This document shows positions 26,715 through 34,633 of a stretch of DNA of 64,000 nucleotides, piece after piece. Position 1 is the stretch's first letter. Every line of letters begins with the position of its first letter. The stretch is from Streptomyces sp. NBC_01288 (GTDB taxonomy: Bacteria > Actinomycetota > Actinomycetes > Streptomycetales > Streptomycetaceae). Location: positions 2,728,001 to 2,792,000 of the forward strand of contig NZ_CP108427.1 of assembly GCF_035982055.1 (NCBI RefSeq), in the 5' to 3' direction. Made by a program: the position numbers and the translations under genes. Below the pieces are notes generated by a model. That model was not told the origin of the DNA. It saw only the letters and a list, made by a program, of their open reading frames with translations, and did no database searches.

Positions 26715-28724
26715 TCATCGGACCCTGCTACGCAGGGTCGTGAGCAGATACGCGCAGAGCAGGGCGGTCAGCGACAACGCCAGTGCCCCGCCCACGGGTT
26801 GGGCGATCACCCGCGCCGCAGCGGACAGGTAACGCTCGCCCCCGAAGGGCCACTGCAGCAGCAACACCTTCCGCATCCGCATCGGGAAGCCTTCCGCGGT
26901 CCGCACGGCAGGCCCTGCCAACGCCTTGTGCACGAGGGGTACGACGAGAATCGGTACGGCGACCACCGCGGCGAGCCCGGCCGTGGTGGACCGGAAGATG
27001 CCGGCCGCCAGGACGCCGGCCCAGGCGCAGCCGACGACCAGGCCGATCCAACTCGCGCCCGTCGAAAGCCAGTCGGCGGGAACTTGCGCGAGCTCCCGTC
27101 CGTAGACGAGATAGAGCACTTCGGCGTCGCAGCCCACCGTGAGGAAGGCCAGCAGCAGCGCGGTGGCCGCGGAGACGAGGAGCTTCGCGACGAGCAGCCC
27201 CATCCGTCGGGGCACGGTGCCGCGGTCCGCCGCCAGGGCGGGGTGACGGAACTCGTCACCGAACGCGAACGCCCCGAGCAGTCCCGCACCGAGCGCCGCG
27301 GGAGGCAGGGGCAACTCCCGCGGCCACGCGGCCAGGAGACGGGGCTGTGGGGTGTGCCCGATGCGAGCCAACAGCAGCGCGGTGAGGGCGGACACGACGA
27401 GCACGGCGGCCCCGGTCAGGAACCCGGTGCCGACACCGGCGGCCCGCCGCAACTCGTAGCGGAGCGGGCGCAGCGGGCTGGGGGCGGAGCGGACGGAGAT
27501 GGGGGGCGGGAGCGGGGACAGGGCGTCGGCGGTGAGGACTTGGGAGGCGCGTGGGGCACGCGCGCGGGGGCGGGTGCCGGCCGACTCCTCGGGGTCGATG
27601 AGGGGAACCAGCCGGGAGTTTGTGGCGGAGTTGCTTGCAGTGGCCGCTGCGCGGGCCTCGTACGACGGGTGGGGTTCGGCGACGGGTTCCGGTTCTTCGG
27701 CGACGGGCGGAACATCTGTGAGTCGTGTCGGCGGCTCGGCACGTGGCACATCGGTGCTGGCCGATGGCATCTCGGCTGTCGACGGGGCGTCCGACACTCG
27801 CGGCTCATCGATGGATTCCGGCTCACCGTAGGAAGGCGTTCCTGCGCCCGGTCCCATGTCCCCGATCTCGTCCGCGAGTTGGTGGACGAGGATGTCGTGC
27901 CGGAACGCCGTCTCGCCGACGTCGGCGCATGTACTGCCGTACACGGAAAGGCGGTTGCCGTCCTCCCGTACGACTTCTACGGAGCGGTGTGCGGTGCGGG
28001 CCTCCTTGGCGAGGAGGGCGGCGAGGCGGTTGGCGTGCGGGCTGCGGACGGCGACGCGGGGGCGCAGCCGGGTGCGGGCGAAGTCTCCGGCCCCCTGGTC
28101 GGCGACGAGTCGGCCCTGCTCCAGGGTGACGACCCGATCGGCGCTGCGGGCGGCCTCCTTGGGGTCGGCGGTGGTGAACAGGACCGTGCCACCCTGGGCC
28201 GCGTGGGCGCGCAGCAGGCCGTACAGCCAACGGCTTTCGCGGGCGGAGAGAGCGTCCGCGGGTTCGTCCAGCACGAGTGTGTGCGGGTCGGACAGCAGGG
28301 CGCAGGCGAGGCCGAGGCGGCGGTCCATGCCGCGGGCGAGGCTGCCGAGGCGTTCGTCGCGCAGGCTGACGATGCCGACCACTTCGAGGACTTCGTCGGC
28401 GCGCCGGGCCGGAACGCCCGCCGCGGCGCACAGCATCCGGAGGTGGCCGCGGACCGATCGGGCCGGGTGTCCCGGCACATCGCCCAGGAGCACGCCGACC
28501 TCGCGCGACGGGTGGGCGATGCGGTGCAGGGGGCGGCCCCTGAAGTAGGTGATTCCACGTCCCTGTTGGAGTTCGAGCATGAGCCTGAGCGCGGCCGTCT
28601 TGCCCGCGCCCGGTGCTCCGAGGAGTGCGGTGACACGGCCCGCACGTGCCTCGAAGGAGACGTCGTCGACGGCGGGCGGATGCTCCTTGCGGGCGTTGCT
28701 GGTCAGTCCGAAGGCCTGGATCAC
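26715..28724 (-). CDS. ABC transporter: ATPase fused to membrane domain
   Basis: 669 residues from GTG 28724 (TTG 28733 possible). Residues 1-230 are an ABC ATPase with Walker A GAPGAGKT and Walker B LVLDEPADAL. The signature is degenerate (SLARGM for LSGGQ) and the H-loop histidine seems missing (LFTTADPKEA), so ATPase activity may be altered. A Pro/Ser/Thr/Glu-rich linker of over 100 residues follows (about 300-430). The C-terminal half has about six membrane helices, including LVAKLLVSAATALLLAFLTV and LSLTALLCAYLLTTLRSR. ABC-2-type exporter layout in one chain. Located between whiH and a NUDIX regulator; substrate unknown. A 12-bp palindrome sits just before the start. Confidence 0.8.
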   Translation of the reverse strand: MIQAFGLTSNARKEHPPAVDDVSFEARAGRVTALLGAPGAGKTAALRLMLELQQGRGITYFRGRPLHRIAHPSREVGVLLGDVPGHPARSVRGHLRMLCAAAGVPARRADEVLEVVGIVSLRDERLGSLARGMDRRLGLACALLSDPHTLVLDEPADALSARESRWLYGLLRAHAAQGGTVLFTTADPKEAARSADRVVTLEQGRLVADQGAGDFARTRLRPRVAVRSPHANRLAALLAKEARTAHRSVEVVREDGNRLSVYGSTCADVGETAFRHDILVHQLADEIGDMGPGAGTPSYGEPESIDEPRVSDAPSTAEMPSASTDVPRAEPPTRLTDVPPVAEEPEPVAEPHPSYEARAAATASNSATNSRLVPLIDPEESAGTRPRARAPRASQVLTADALSPLPPPISVRSAPSPLRPLRYELRRAAGVGTGFLTGAAVLVVSALTALLLARIGHTPQPRLLAAWPRELPLPPAALGAGLLGAFAFGDEFRHPALAADRGTVPRRMGLLVAKLLVSAATALLLAFLTVGCDAEVLYLVYGRELAQVPADWLSTGASWIGLVVGCAWAGVLAAGIFRSTTAGLAAVVAVPILVVPLVHKALAGPAVRTAEGFPMRMRKVLLLQWPFGGERYLSAAARVIAQPVGGALALSLTALLCAYLLTTLRSRVR

Positions 28725-28734
28725 CCACAGCAAG

Positions 28735-28746
28735 ATAGCGCGCTAT
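28735..28746. promoter_or_regulatory. Palindrome ATAGCGCGCTAT before the ABC fusion gene
   Basis: Perfect 12-bp palindrome ending 10 bp from the GTG at 28724. The minus strand reads GGATATAGCGCGC, so it may contain a -10 (TATAGC) for a near-leaderless transcript, overlapped by an operator. Confidence 0.4.
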
Positions 28747-28815
28747 ATCCGTTTTTCCGGGCACCGAACGGCCCGCTCCGCAACGGTTGATCGCCTCGGG
28801 CGATACGCTACGGCG

Positions 28816-29574
28816 TCACACCTCGGGGCGCAGCATGGGCGGGTTGAGCAGCGTGGCCCCGCCGGCCCGGAACAACTGTGCGGGGCGGCCGCCCTGACGG
28901 GTCGTCGTACCGCCCGTCGGGACGAGGAACCCGGGCGTGCCGGTCACCTTGCGGTGGAAGTTGCGCGGGTCGAGCGCCACGCCCCACACCGCCTCGTAGA
29001 CGCGGCGCAGCTCACCGACGGTGAACTCGGTGGGGCAGAACGCCGTGGCCAGGGACGAGTACTCGATCTTCGAGCGGGCGCGCTCCACGCCGTCGGACAG
29101 GATCTGCGTGTGGTCGAAGGCGAGTGGCGCCACCGGATCACCGTCGCGTCCGAACCCGCCCTGCTTCAGCAGCTCGTCGACGGGCGCCCAGCGTGCGTTG
29201 CTGGCGTCGCCACCGGCGCGGGGTGCGGGCAGGTCGGGAGCGAGCGCGAGGTGGGCGACGCTGACGACGCGCATCCGCGGGTCGCGCTTGGGGTCGCCGT
29301 AGGTGGCGAGCTGCTCCAGATGCGCCCCGTTGTCCTGGGCGGGGGCGCCCGGGTCGTGGGCGCGCAGTCCCGTCTCCTCGGCCAGTTCGCGTGCGGCGGC
29401 CTGCGACAGATCCTCGTCGGCCCGCACGAAGCCGCCGGGCAGCGCCCAGCGCCCCTGGAACGGCGGCTCGCCCCTGCGTACCGCCAGCCCGCACAGAGCA
29501 TGGCGGCGCACGGTCAGCACGACCAGGTCCACGGTGACGGCGAAGGGCGGATACGCTGACGGGTCGTAGGACAT
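28816..29574 (-). CDS. NUDIX-type regulator/hydrolase (NrtR-like)
   Basis: 252 residues from ATG 29574. The NUDIX box GX5EX7REUXEEXGU is complete: GGFVRADEDL then SQAAARELAEETGL. A C-terminal winged-helix part follows (about 150-240: FTVGELRRVYEAVWG, NFHRKV, then TGTPGFLVP). This layout matches NrtR, which binds ADP-ribose and controls NAD synthesis genes. An intact box suggests it may still hydrolyse ADP-ribose-type substrates. An inverted repeat lies 13 bp upstream. No NAD synthesis gene adjoins. The open frame extends to 29754 without support. Confidence 0.82.
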   Translation of the reverse strand: MSYDPSAYPPFAVTVDLVVLTVRRHALCGLAVRRGEPPFQGRWALPGGFVRADEDLSQAAARELAEETGLRAHDPGAPAQDNGAHLEQLATYGDPKRDPRMRVVSVAHLALAPDLPAPRAGGDASNARWAPVDELLKQGGFGRDGDPVAPLAFDHTQILSDGVERARSKIEYSSLATAFCPTEFTVGELRRVYEAVWGVALDPRNFHRKVTGTPGFLVPTGGTTTRQGGRPAQLFRAGGATLLNPPMLRPEV

Positions 29575-29587
29575 GCGGCGATCATAG

Positions 29588-29602
29588 TCGTCTGCCTGAC
29601 GA
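29588..29602. promoter_or_regulatory. Inverted repeat TCGTC-N5-GACGA upstream of the NUDIX gene
   Basis: Arms 29588-29592 and 29598-29602, flanked by ATAG and TAAA. It lies 13 bp before the ATG, so it is a candidate autoregulatory operator for an NrtR-type protein. Confidence 0.4.
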
Positions 29603-29704
29603 TAAACACTCCCTTCGTCGGTACCGCCATGACTGATCCACTTCGGTGCGATGTGCGGCTCGCCCACCGCCTCCGGTCGTCTCCCGATACGGCCCCCTCC
29701 GAGG

Positions 29705-31990
29705 TCACGCTCCCAATTGCAGGCCATCGGCCGCCTCTTCGACCATGGCGACACCGAGTCGGCCGACCCGTACGGAGAAGGGGGCGCCCGCGATCCGCAG
29801 CCCGGCGAGGCCGATCTCGCCCAGGGGCGCGCTGCGCACCGGGCGGAGGGTGACCGTGCGGGCGGGGGCGTCGGGGCGGATACCCGCGAGGGTGGTCAGC
29901 AGCAGCACCCCGGCGGCCGCCGCCGTGGCCGCCGGGCGACAGGCCGCCGGGTGCGGAAGGGGAGCGCTCCCGTCCGTGCGCTGCTCCCCCGCGTACATCT
30001 CGGGGAGCCGGTGTCCGAACGTCTCGGCCGCGGCGAGGACGCCCCGCAGCAGGGAGGTCGCCTCCTTCTCGTACGCGGCGGCGGCCAGGCCCGCGACGGC
30101 GATCGCCGTCTCCGCCACCCGCACGGCTCCGCCCCGGTGACTGAACGAGCTGTATCCCGGTTCCTTCACGCCCAGACTGCGCAGTCCCCAGCCCGAATCC
30201 ATGGCCGGGGCGCCGAGCAACCGGGCGAGTTGTTCGGCCCGCACCTTGTCCAGGAGGCCTGGCGCGTACTCGCCACCGCCCAAGAGGCCGGTGTCCAGGA
30301 GGTGGGCCGCCGTCGCGCCGAGGTGCGGTACGAGGCGTCCGTCCGGGGATCTGGCCGCTGCCGGACGGCCGCCGCCCAGATCCCCGATCCAGAAGTCCTC
30401 GCGGAAAGCGGTGCGTAACTCCTGCGCCCACTGCCGCAGTTCCACGCCACCGGGTCTGTCGAACGCGTCGAGCAGATCGGCACCGAGCAGCGCCGCCCGG
30501 TGGGCGTGGGCCTGTGTCTCGCAGCGGACGGGGCCACCCGGGTGCGGATCGCGCAGATATGTGCCGTCGCCCACGGTGGTCCGCAGCCAGGCCAGGCAGC
30601 GCTCGGCGGCCGGGACCAACTCCCGTGTCTCCTGCTCGGGGAGCCCCCAGCGGCGGGCCTCCGCGAGCAGCACCGGGAAGAGCAGGGTCGCCTCCGTCCC
30701 CGTGCAACTCGGCGGCAGGCGGGAACCGGCGTCACGACGTGGTCCGGGAATCATGCCCAACTGCGTTCCTGCACGCTTGAGTTGGGTGCGGGCGAGGATC
30801 CGCAGGGTGCCCGCGGCGAGCCGCGTACCGAGAGGCAGCGTCATCCGCGCCGCCGTGAGCGACTCCGCCGGCGCCAGACCGCAGCGCCAGGGTGCCCCGG
30901 CCGCGAGGTGGGTGTCGGAGGGGTGCGCGGAGTCGCGGAGCAGCAGCGCCTGGAGGTCCTCGATGCTGGTCCGTATGAGCACTTGGACTCGGGGGTCGTC
31001 GCCGGTCGCCCGTGCGGAGGCCAGGGGACTCGTCGCGCCGTGGCCCACCGCCCGGATCGGTCCCGCGCCGTCCGGCCGTACCCGGAGTTCCACGCTCATC
31101 GTGCCGCCCGGTGGCAGTTCGAACTCCCAGCGCAGGAGCCCCGCGGAAGCCAGCGCGTCGGCGGGCGGCGGGTCGGCCGTGACCGCCGAGTTGCCGGTGG
31201 GGCCGGACCATCGCAGGCCCGAGTCGTGGACGCTCGCGGGCAGTTCGGGTCCTGCACCGCCTGCGGCGATCGCGCCCAGGTCAGCCATGTCGGTGCCGAG
31301 CGCGACCTCGACCGGCAGGCGCAGCGGGCGCCAGGAGACGCTGCGCAGGGTGATGCGCTCGGTGCCGTCGGCGTGCCGGGTGCGCTCGACGACGAGGTCC
31401 GGGTCCGGGCCGCAGTCCGGGGACACCCGCATGGTCCCCACGAAACGGGCGCGGTCGGCAGCCGTCATCCTGGCCTGCACCGCCAGCGGTTCCCGCCCGG
31501 CCACTCGCACCTGACAGCGGGAGAGCACACGTCGCCCCGCGCGGTAGAACCCCTCCAACCCCCGGCCGTTCAGCTGCCCTTGCTCGGTGGAGACGGCGAG
31601 GCCCGGGAGGGCTACGCAGATCAGGGTGGTGTGGGTGGGGGGTAGTTCGAGGGAACGGCGGGGCGTCGGGCGGGACGGGGGTGGCTGGGATGGCGGTGGA
31701 GTTTGAGGCGGGGAGGGCCGGCGTGAAGAGCTGGGAGACGGCTGACGTGGGGATGCGGGCGGGGGTGGGCGGCGGATCTGGCCGGGCGCCCACCCTTCTG
31801 CGGGCGGATGGGACGGTTGCGGCGGGTGCTCCGGGTCGACGGTGCCCGTTTCGGACGCGCCCGTGTGCGGGAGCGGGGAGCCGGTGCCCGTGTACGGCGG
31901 CGATGAGTTGGTACCCCGGCTCGGGCGCGGCTCGGGGACACCGGAGTCAGTCTGGTCGTCGGCGGCGGAGGGCGGAGTCGGCTGGTGCAT
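29705..31990 (-). CDS. Glycogen-debranching N-terminal domain protein (six-hairpin glycosidase type)
   Basis: About 761 residues from ATG 31990. Residues 1-120 are Pro/Ser/Thr-rich with no signal peptide. From about 120 the GDE_N_bis-type beta domain begins (GLAVSTEQGQLNGRGLEGFY, later RVSPDCGPDPDLVVERTRHA). From about 390 it is helical and Trp-rich, like an (alpha/alpha)6 glycosidase core, with FPVLLAEARRWGL, YLRDPHPGGP and an EDFWIGD segment. Likely acts on alpha-glucans such as glycogen or trehalose-linked stores; exact reaction unknown. It ends 130 bp before the NUDIX start. The open frame farther upstream (to 32458) lacks a ribosome-binding site. Confidence 0.75.
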   Translation of the reverse strand: MHQPTPPSAADDQTDSGVPEPRPSRGTNSSPPYTGTGSPLPHTGASETGTVDPEHPPQPSHPPAEGWAPGQIRRPPPPASPRQPSPSSSRRPSPPQTPPPSQPPPSRPTPRRSLELPPTHTTLICVALPGLAVSTEQGQLNGRGLEGFYRAGRRVLSRCQVRVAGREPLAVQARMTAADRARFVGTMRVSPDCGPDPDLVVERTRHADGTERITLRSVSWRPLRLPVEVALGTDMADLGAIAAGGAGPELPASVHDSGLRWSGPTGNSAVTADPPPADALASAGLLRWEFELPPGGTMSVELRVRPDGAGPIRAVGHGATSPLASARATGDDPRVQVLIRTSIEDLQALLLRDSAHPSDTHLAAGAPWRCGLAPAESLTAARMTLPLGTRLAAGTLRILARTQLKRAGTQLGMIPGPRRDAGSRLPPSCTGTEATLLFPVLLAEARRWGLPEQETRELVPAAERCLAWLRTTVGDGTYLRDPHPGGPVRCETQAHAHRAALLGADLLDAFDRPGGVELRQWAQELRTAFREDFWIGDLGGGRPAAARSPDGRLVPHLGATAAHLLDTGLLGGGEYAPGLLDKVRAEQLARLLGAPAMDSGWGLRSLGVKEPGYSSFSHRGGAVRVAETAIAVAGLAAAAYEKEATSLLRGVLAAAETFGHRLPEMYAGEQRTDGSAPLPHPAACRPAATAAAAGVLLLTTLAGIRPDAPARTVTLRPVRSAPLGEIGLAGLRIAGAPFSVRVGRLGVAMVEEAADGLQLGA

Positions 31991-32454
31991 GGGCGGCTTC
32001 TTCTGCGCTCTGTGCGCCTCGGACGTGTTCGGCGCCGGATGGACGGTTCCGGGAGGACAAGGGCTGTCCGGCGACACGACCCGTTCAGGCGTTCCGCCAC
32101 TCAGGTGAACGGAGCCGGGCTCCTCGTGGTCACGCCCGCGGCCTGGGAAGCCGACCGAATGGCGGCGCGGTGGAGGGGGCGGAGAGGGCTGAGAGGGCGG
32201 ACAGCCGACGCTGGTCCCCCGGTCCCGGTGACCGTCGAACCGGCGCACGGCCCGTCGGTCGCACGTGCCCGTTTCTCGCGCCTCGTGCCCCTCGGCAAGT
32301 CCGGCGTCAGCCCGCGCGCTGGGGACACTGACCGCTTGCGGAGTCACCGCCGCCGATCGGACGCCCCGGTGAAGCCAAGCGTGGAACCAAGCTCCGAACG
32401 CACCCTTCCGACCGCTGGACCGGCGAGGCCGCCTTCCACTCCTCCAACCCTTGA
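31991..32454. other. Intergenic region upstream of the debranching-type gene
   Basis: About 460 bp between the DUF4192 stop and the start at 31990, both on the minus strand. It must hold a promoter. I see no strong hairpin, repeat or gene. In-frame upstream extension of the debranching gene across part of it cannot be excluded. Confidence 0.35.
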
Positions 32455-34314
32455 TCACCCGTCCCCCTCAACGCCGTTGCTCCCCGGCTGCGGCGCATCC
32501 GAGCACGTGTCGTAGCGCCGCGAATCGACCTTCTTCGAGGTATGCGGACGTGTGCTGCCGGGGCGTGCGGTGCCCTGCGCCGGTGTGCGCGGACGGGATC
32601 CCTCGGTTCCGGATCGGCGGCCGTTCACGCCCGAGGGATGCGGACGGCCCTCGGTTCCGTCCGCGGTACGGGTGCGTCGCCGACGACGGGAGACCGTGGG
32701 CGAGGCCGCCTCCGGTGCCGGGCCGTCGACGGGGCCGCTCGCGCCCTGTTGTGCGGAACCGTCGGCTGTCGCCGCGCCGCTGCCCGCCACTCCAGCGCGC
32801 GTCACCTCTCCGACTCCAGCCGCACCTCCAACTCCCGGCACCCTTCCTGCGCCGGCCATCTCTCCGGCTCCCGCCGCCCTTCCAACTACCGACACCTCTC
32901 CAGCGCCCACTGCCCCTCCAACTCCCGCCATCTCGCCGACGCCTGCCGCTTCTCCAACTCCCGTCGTTTCTCCGGCTCCCGCCGTCCTTCCAGTCCCTGT
33001 CATCTCTCCATCGCTCGCCGCTCCTCCAGCGCCGGCTTTCCCTCCGGCGCTCGCCGCCCCTCCAACTCCCGTCGCCCTTCCGACTCCCGCGCCCCTTACC
33101 GCACCCGTCCCCTCTCCAACTTCCGCCGCTCCTGCCCGCCCCACCCGCTCCGCGCGCAGACACCGCCGAATCGACTCCGGGTCCAGGCCCTCGTTGCAGG
33201 CCTGGTGCAAGAGGCGGGCGAACAGGTAGTCAGGGTCCGCGCCGAGGGCCATGGCCAGGGCCTCCCTGGCTTCCAGGTCGTCGCCGGTTGACCAAGCGAC
33301 CCAGCCGGCGAGGGTGAGAGGAGCCGCGGCGTGCTCGCCGTACGGTCCGACGCAGCGGCGGGCCAACGCGCGCCAGAGGCGCAGGGCCGGTGCCCCGTCC
33401 TCGCCCTCCATCCACTCGGCGGCGCGGTCGCGGGTCGTGCGGTCCTGGAGGCCGAGGATCAGCGTGGCGGCTTCGTCGTGGGCGAGCAGTGCGTCGTCAC
33501 GGAAGTCCGCGTGGAGGGCACCGGACACGTGCGGTGCGGCGGCGAATCGCCTCATGATCCGCCGAGCCAGATCCAGGGTCTCCTGTGCCACGTCCGCTCG
33601 GCTGGCGTCGTCGAGGATCCTAGGAACCAGGGTCATACCGGCGGCGTCCAGCGCGACTTCCTGCCGAAGCGCCACAGCCGTTTCCCAGGGCTGCAGCCTG
33701 GCCCGCAACTCCCTCAGCGTGCCGCGCACTTGGAGTCCCGCGTAGGTCGCCGCAGCGGCCAGTACGGAGGTGCCGGGCAGGCCCATCGGGGACCCGTCGA
33801 CCGGGCAACATCCCTTGCCCGCGCAGCAGTACGACCAGAAGCGGCCGTCCGAGATACAGAGCGCCTCGATCACCGTCACGTCCAGCCGACCGCACTCGGT
33901 GCGCAGCTTCTGCACGAGCGGGCGCAGGCGCTCCATGACCTGGCGCCCCGACTCTCCCGGCGCCGGTTCCTGACAGACGTAGGCGATCATCTGCTCGGGC
34001 CGGGTTCCCCTGCGCTCGCTGCCGGTCACCAGGCCGTGGGCCAACTGCCGTGCCACGGAGGCCCAGTCGTCCGCGCCGGCGGGAATGCCGAGCCGGGCCC
34101 TGCCGCCGAACCGCCCCCGGCCGTCCCGATCGTGCAGGGCGACAAGGACGATGCTGTCCTCGGGGCGGTATCCGAGCAGATAGGGCAGGGCGTCGGCGAG
34201 TTCGGCGGGGGTGCGCAAGGTGAGCTGGTGCTCGGGGTTGCCGTGTCGGTCGTACGCGGTGGGGCCGATGTCGCCGTTTTCGGAGGATCCTGTCGTTTCG
34301 CTGTGGTTCGTCAT
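32455..34314 (-). CDS. DUF4192 family protein with Gly/Ala repeat tail
   Basis: 619 residues from ATG 34314. The DUF4192 core covers about 25-390, with LRTPAELADALPYLLGYRPE then SIVLVALHDRDGR near the start. A Cys-rich patch (YCCAGKGCCP) near 150 could bind metal. Late in the core are tetratricopeptide-like helices (WLARRCVGP..., GDDLEAREALAMALGADPDY). Residues about 420-525 consist of about 18 repeats of a 6-residue motif like GAGEMA/GVGGAA, followed by a basic Pro/Arg tail. Function of DUF4192 is unknown; it is common and conserved in actinobacteria. The tail is far longer and more repetitive than I would expect. Confidence 0.82.
   Translation of the reverse strand: MTNHSETTGSSENGDIGPTAYDRHGNPEHQLTLRTPAELADALPYLLGYRPEDSIVLVALHDRDGRGRFGGRARLGIPAGADDWASVARQLAHGLVTGSERRGTRPEQMIAYVCQEPAPGESGRQVMERLRPLVQKLRTECGRLDVTVIEALCISDGRFWSYCCAGKGCCPVDGSPMGLPGTSVLAAAATYAGLQVRGTLRELRARLQPWETAVALRQEVALDAAGMTLVPRILDDASRADVAQETLDLARRIMRRFAAAPHVSGALHADFRDDALLAHDEAATLILGLQDRTTRDRAAEWMEGEDGAPALRLWRALARRCVGPYGEHAAAPLTLAGWVAWSTGDDLEAREALAMALGADPDYLFARLLHQACNEGLDPESIRRCLRAERVGRAGAAEVGEGTGAVRGAGVGRATGVGGAASAGGKAGAGGAASDGEMTGTGRTAGAGETTGVGEAAGVGEMAGVGGAVGAGEVSVVGRAAGAGEMAGAGRVPGVGGAAGVGEVTRAGVAGSGAATADGSAQQGASGPVDGPAPEAASPTVSRRRRRTRTADGTEGRPHPSGVNGRRSGTEGSRPRTPAQGTARPGSTRPHTSKKVDSRRYDTCSDAPQPGSNGVEGDG
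32790..33130. repeat. 18-bp minisatellite inside the DUF4192 gene
   Basis: Plus-strand unit near CTCCAACTCCCGCCGCC with variants, about 18 copies, period 18 bp (6 codons). Read on the minus strand as Gly/Ala/Val/Glu repeats. The frame is kept throughout. Confidence 0.75.
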
Positions 34315-34633
34315 GCCTCGACGATCTCGCGGATTGCGAGGTTCCGCTTGAGCCTGTGGATAAGTCCGGTCAGGGACACGCCACATGAGGTTCGACAGGG
34401 CCAAGTCGGCCCACCTGACCGGGAAATCCGGACCGCCCTCGGCGATGGACAGTGTGATCGCCCTGCGGGGAGGGGGTTACCGAGGCTCTTCAGTCGCCGC
34501 AACCAAAGCTCGCCCCGACTGAGGCAATTCCGCGCCGCCGAAGCCCGCCCCGGCTCGGCGCGAATCACCACATCCGCAGGCCGCCATCACCCCGACCGCA
34601 GATCACCCACGACCAGGTCCCGAAAGCGAAACC
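34315..34633. other. Intergenic region with a single DnaA-box-like motif
   Basis: About 320 bp between the DUF4192 start and the recQ-like stop. TGTGGATAA at 34355-34363 is the exact complement of the DnaA box TTATCCACA. Only one copy is seen. No gene or clear terminator. Confidence 0.4.
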
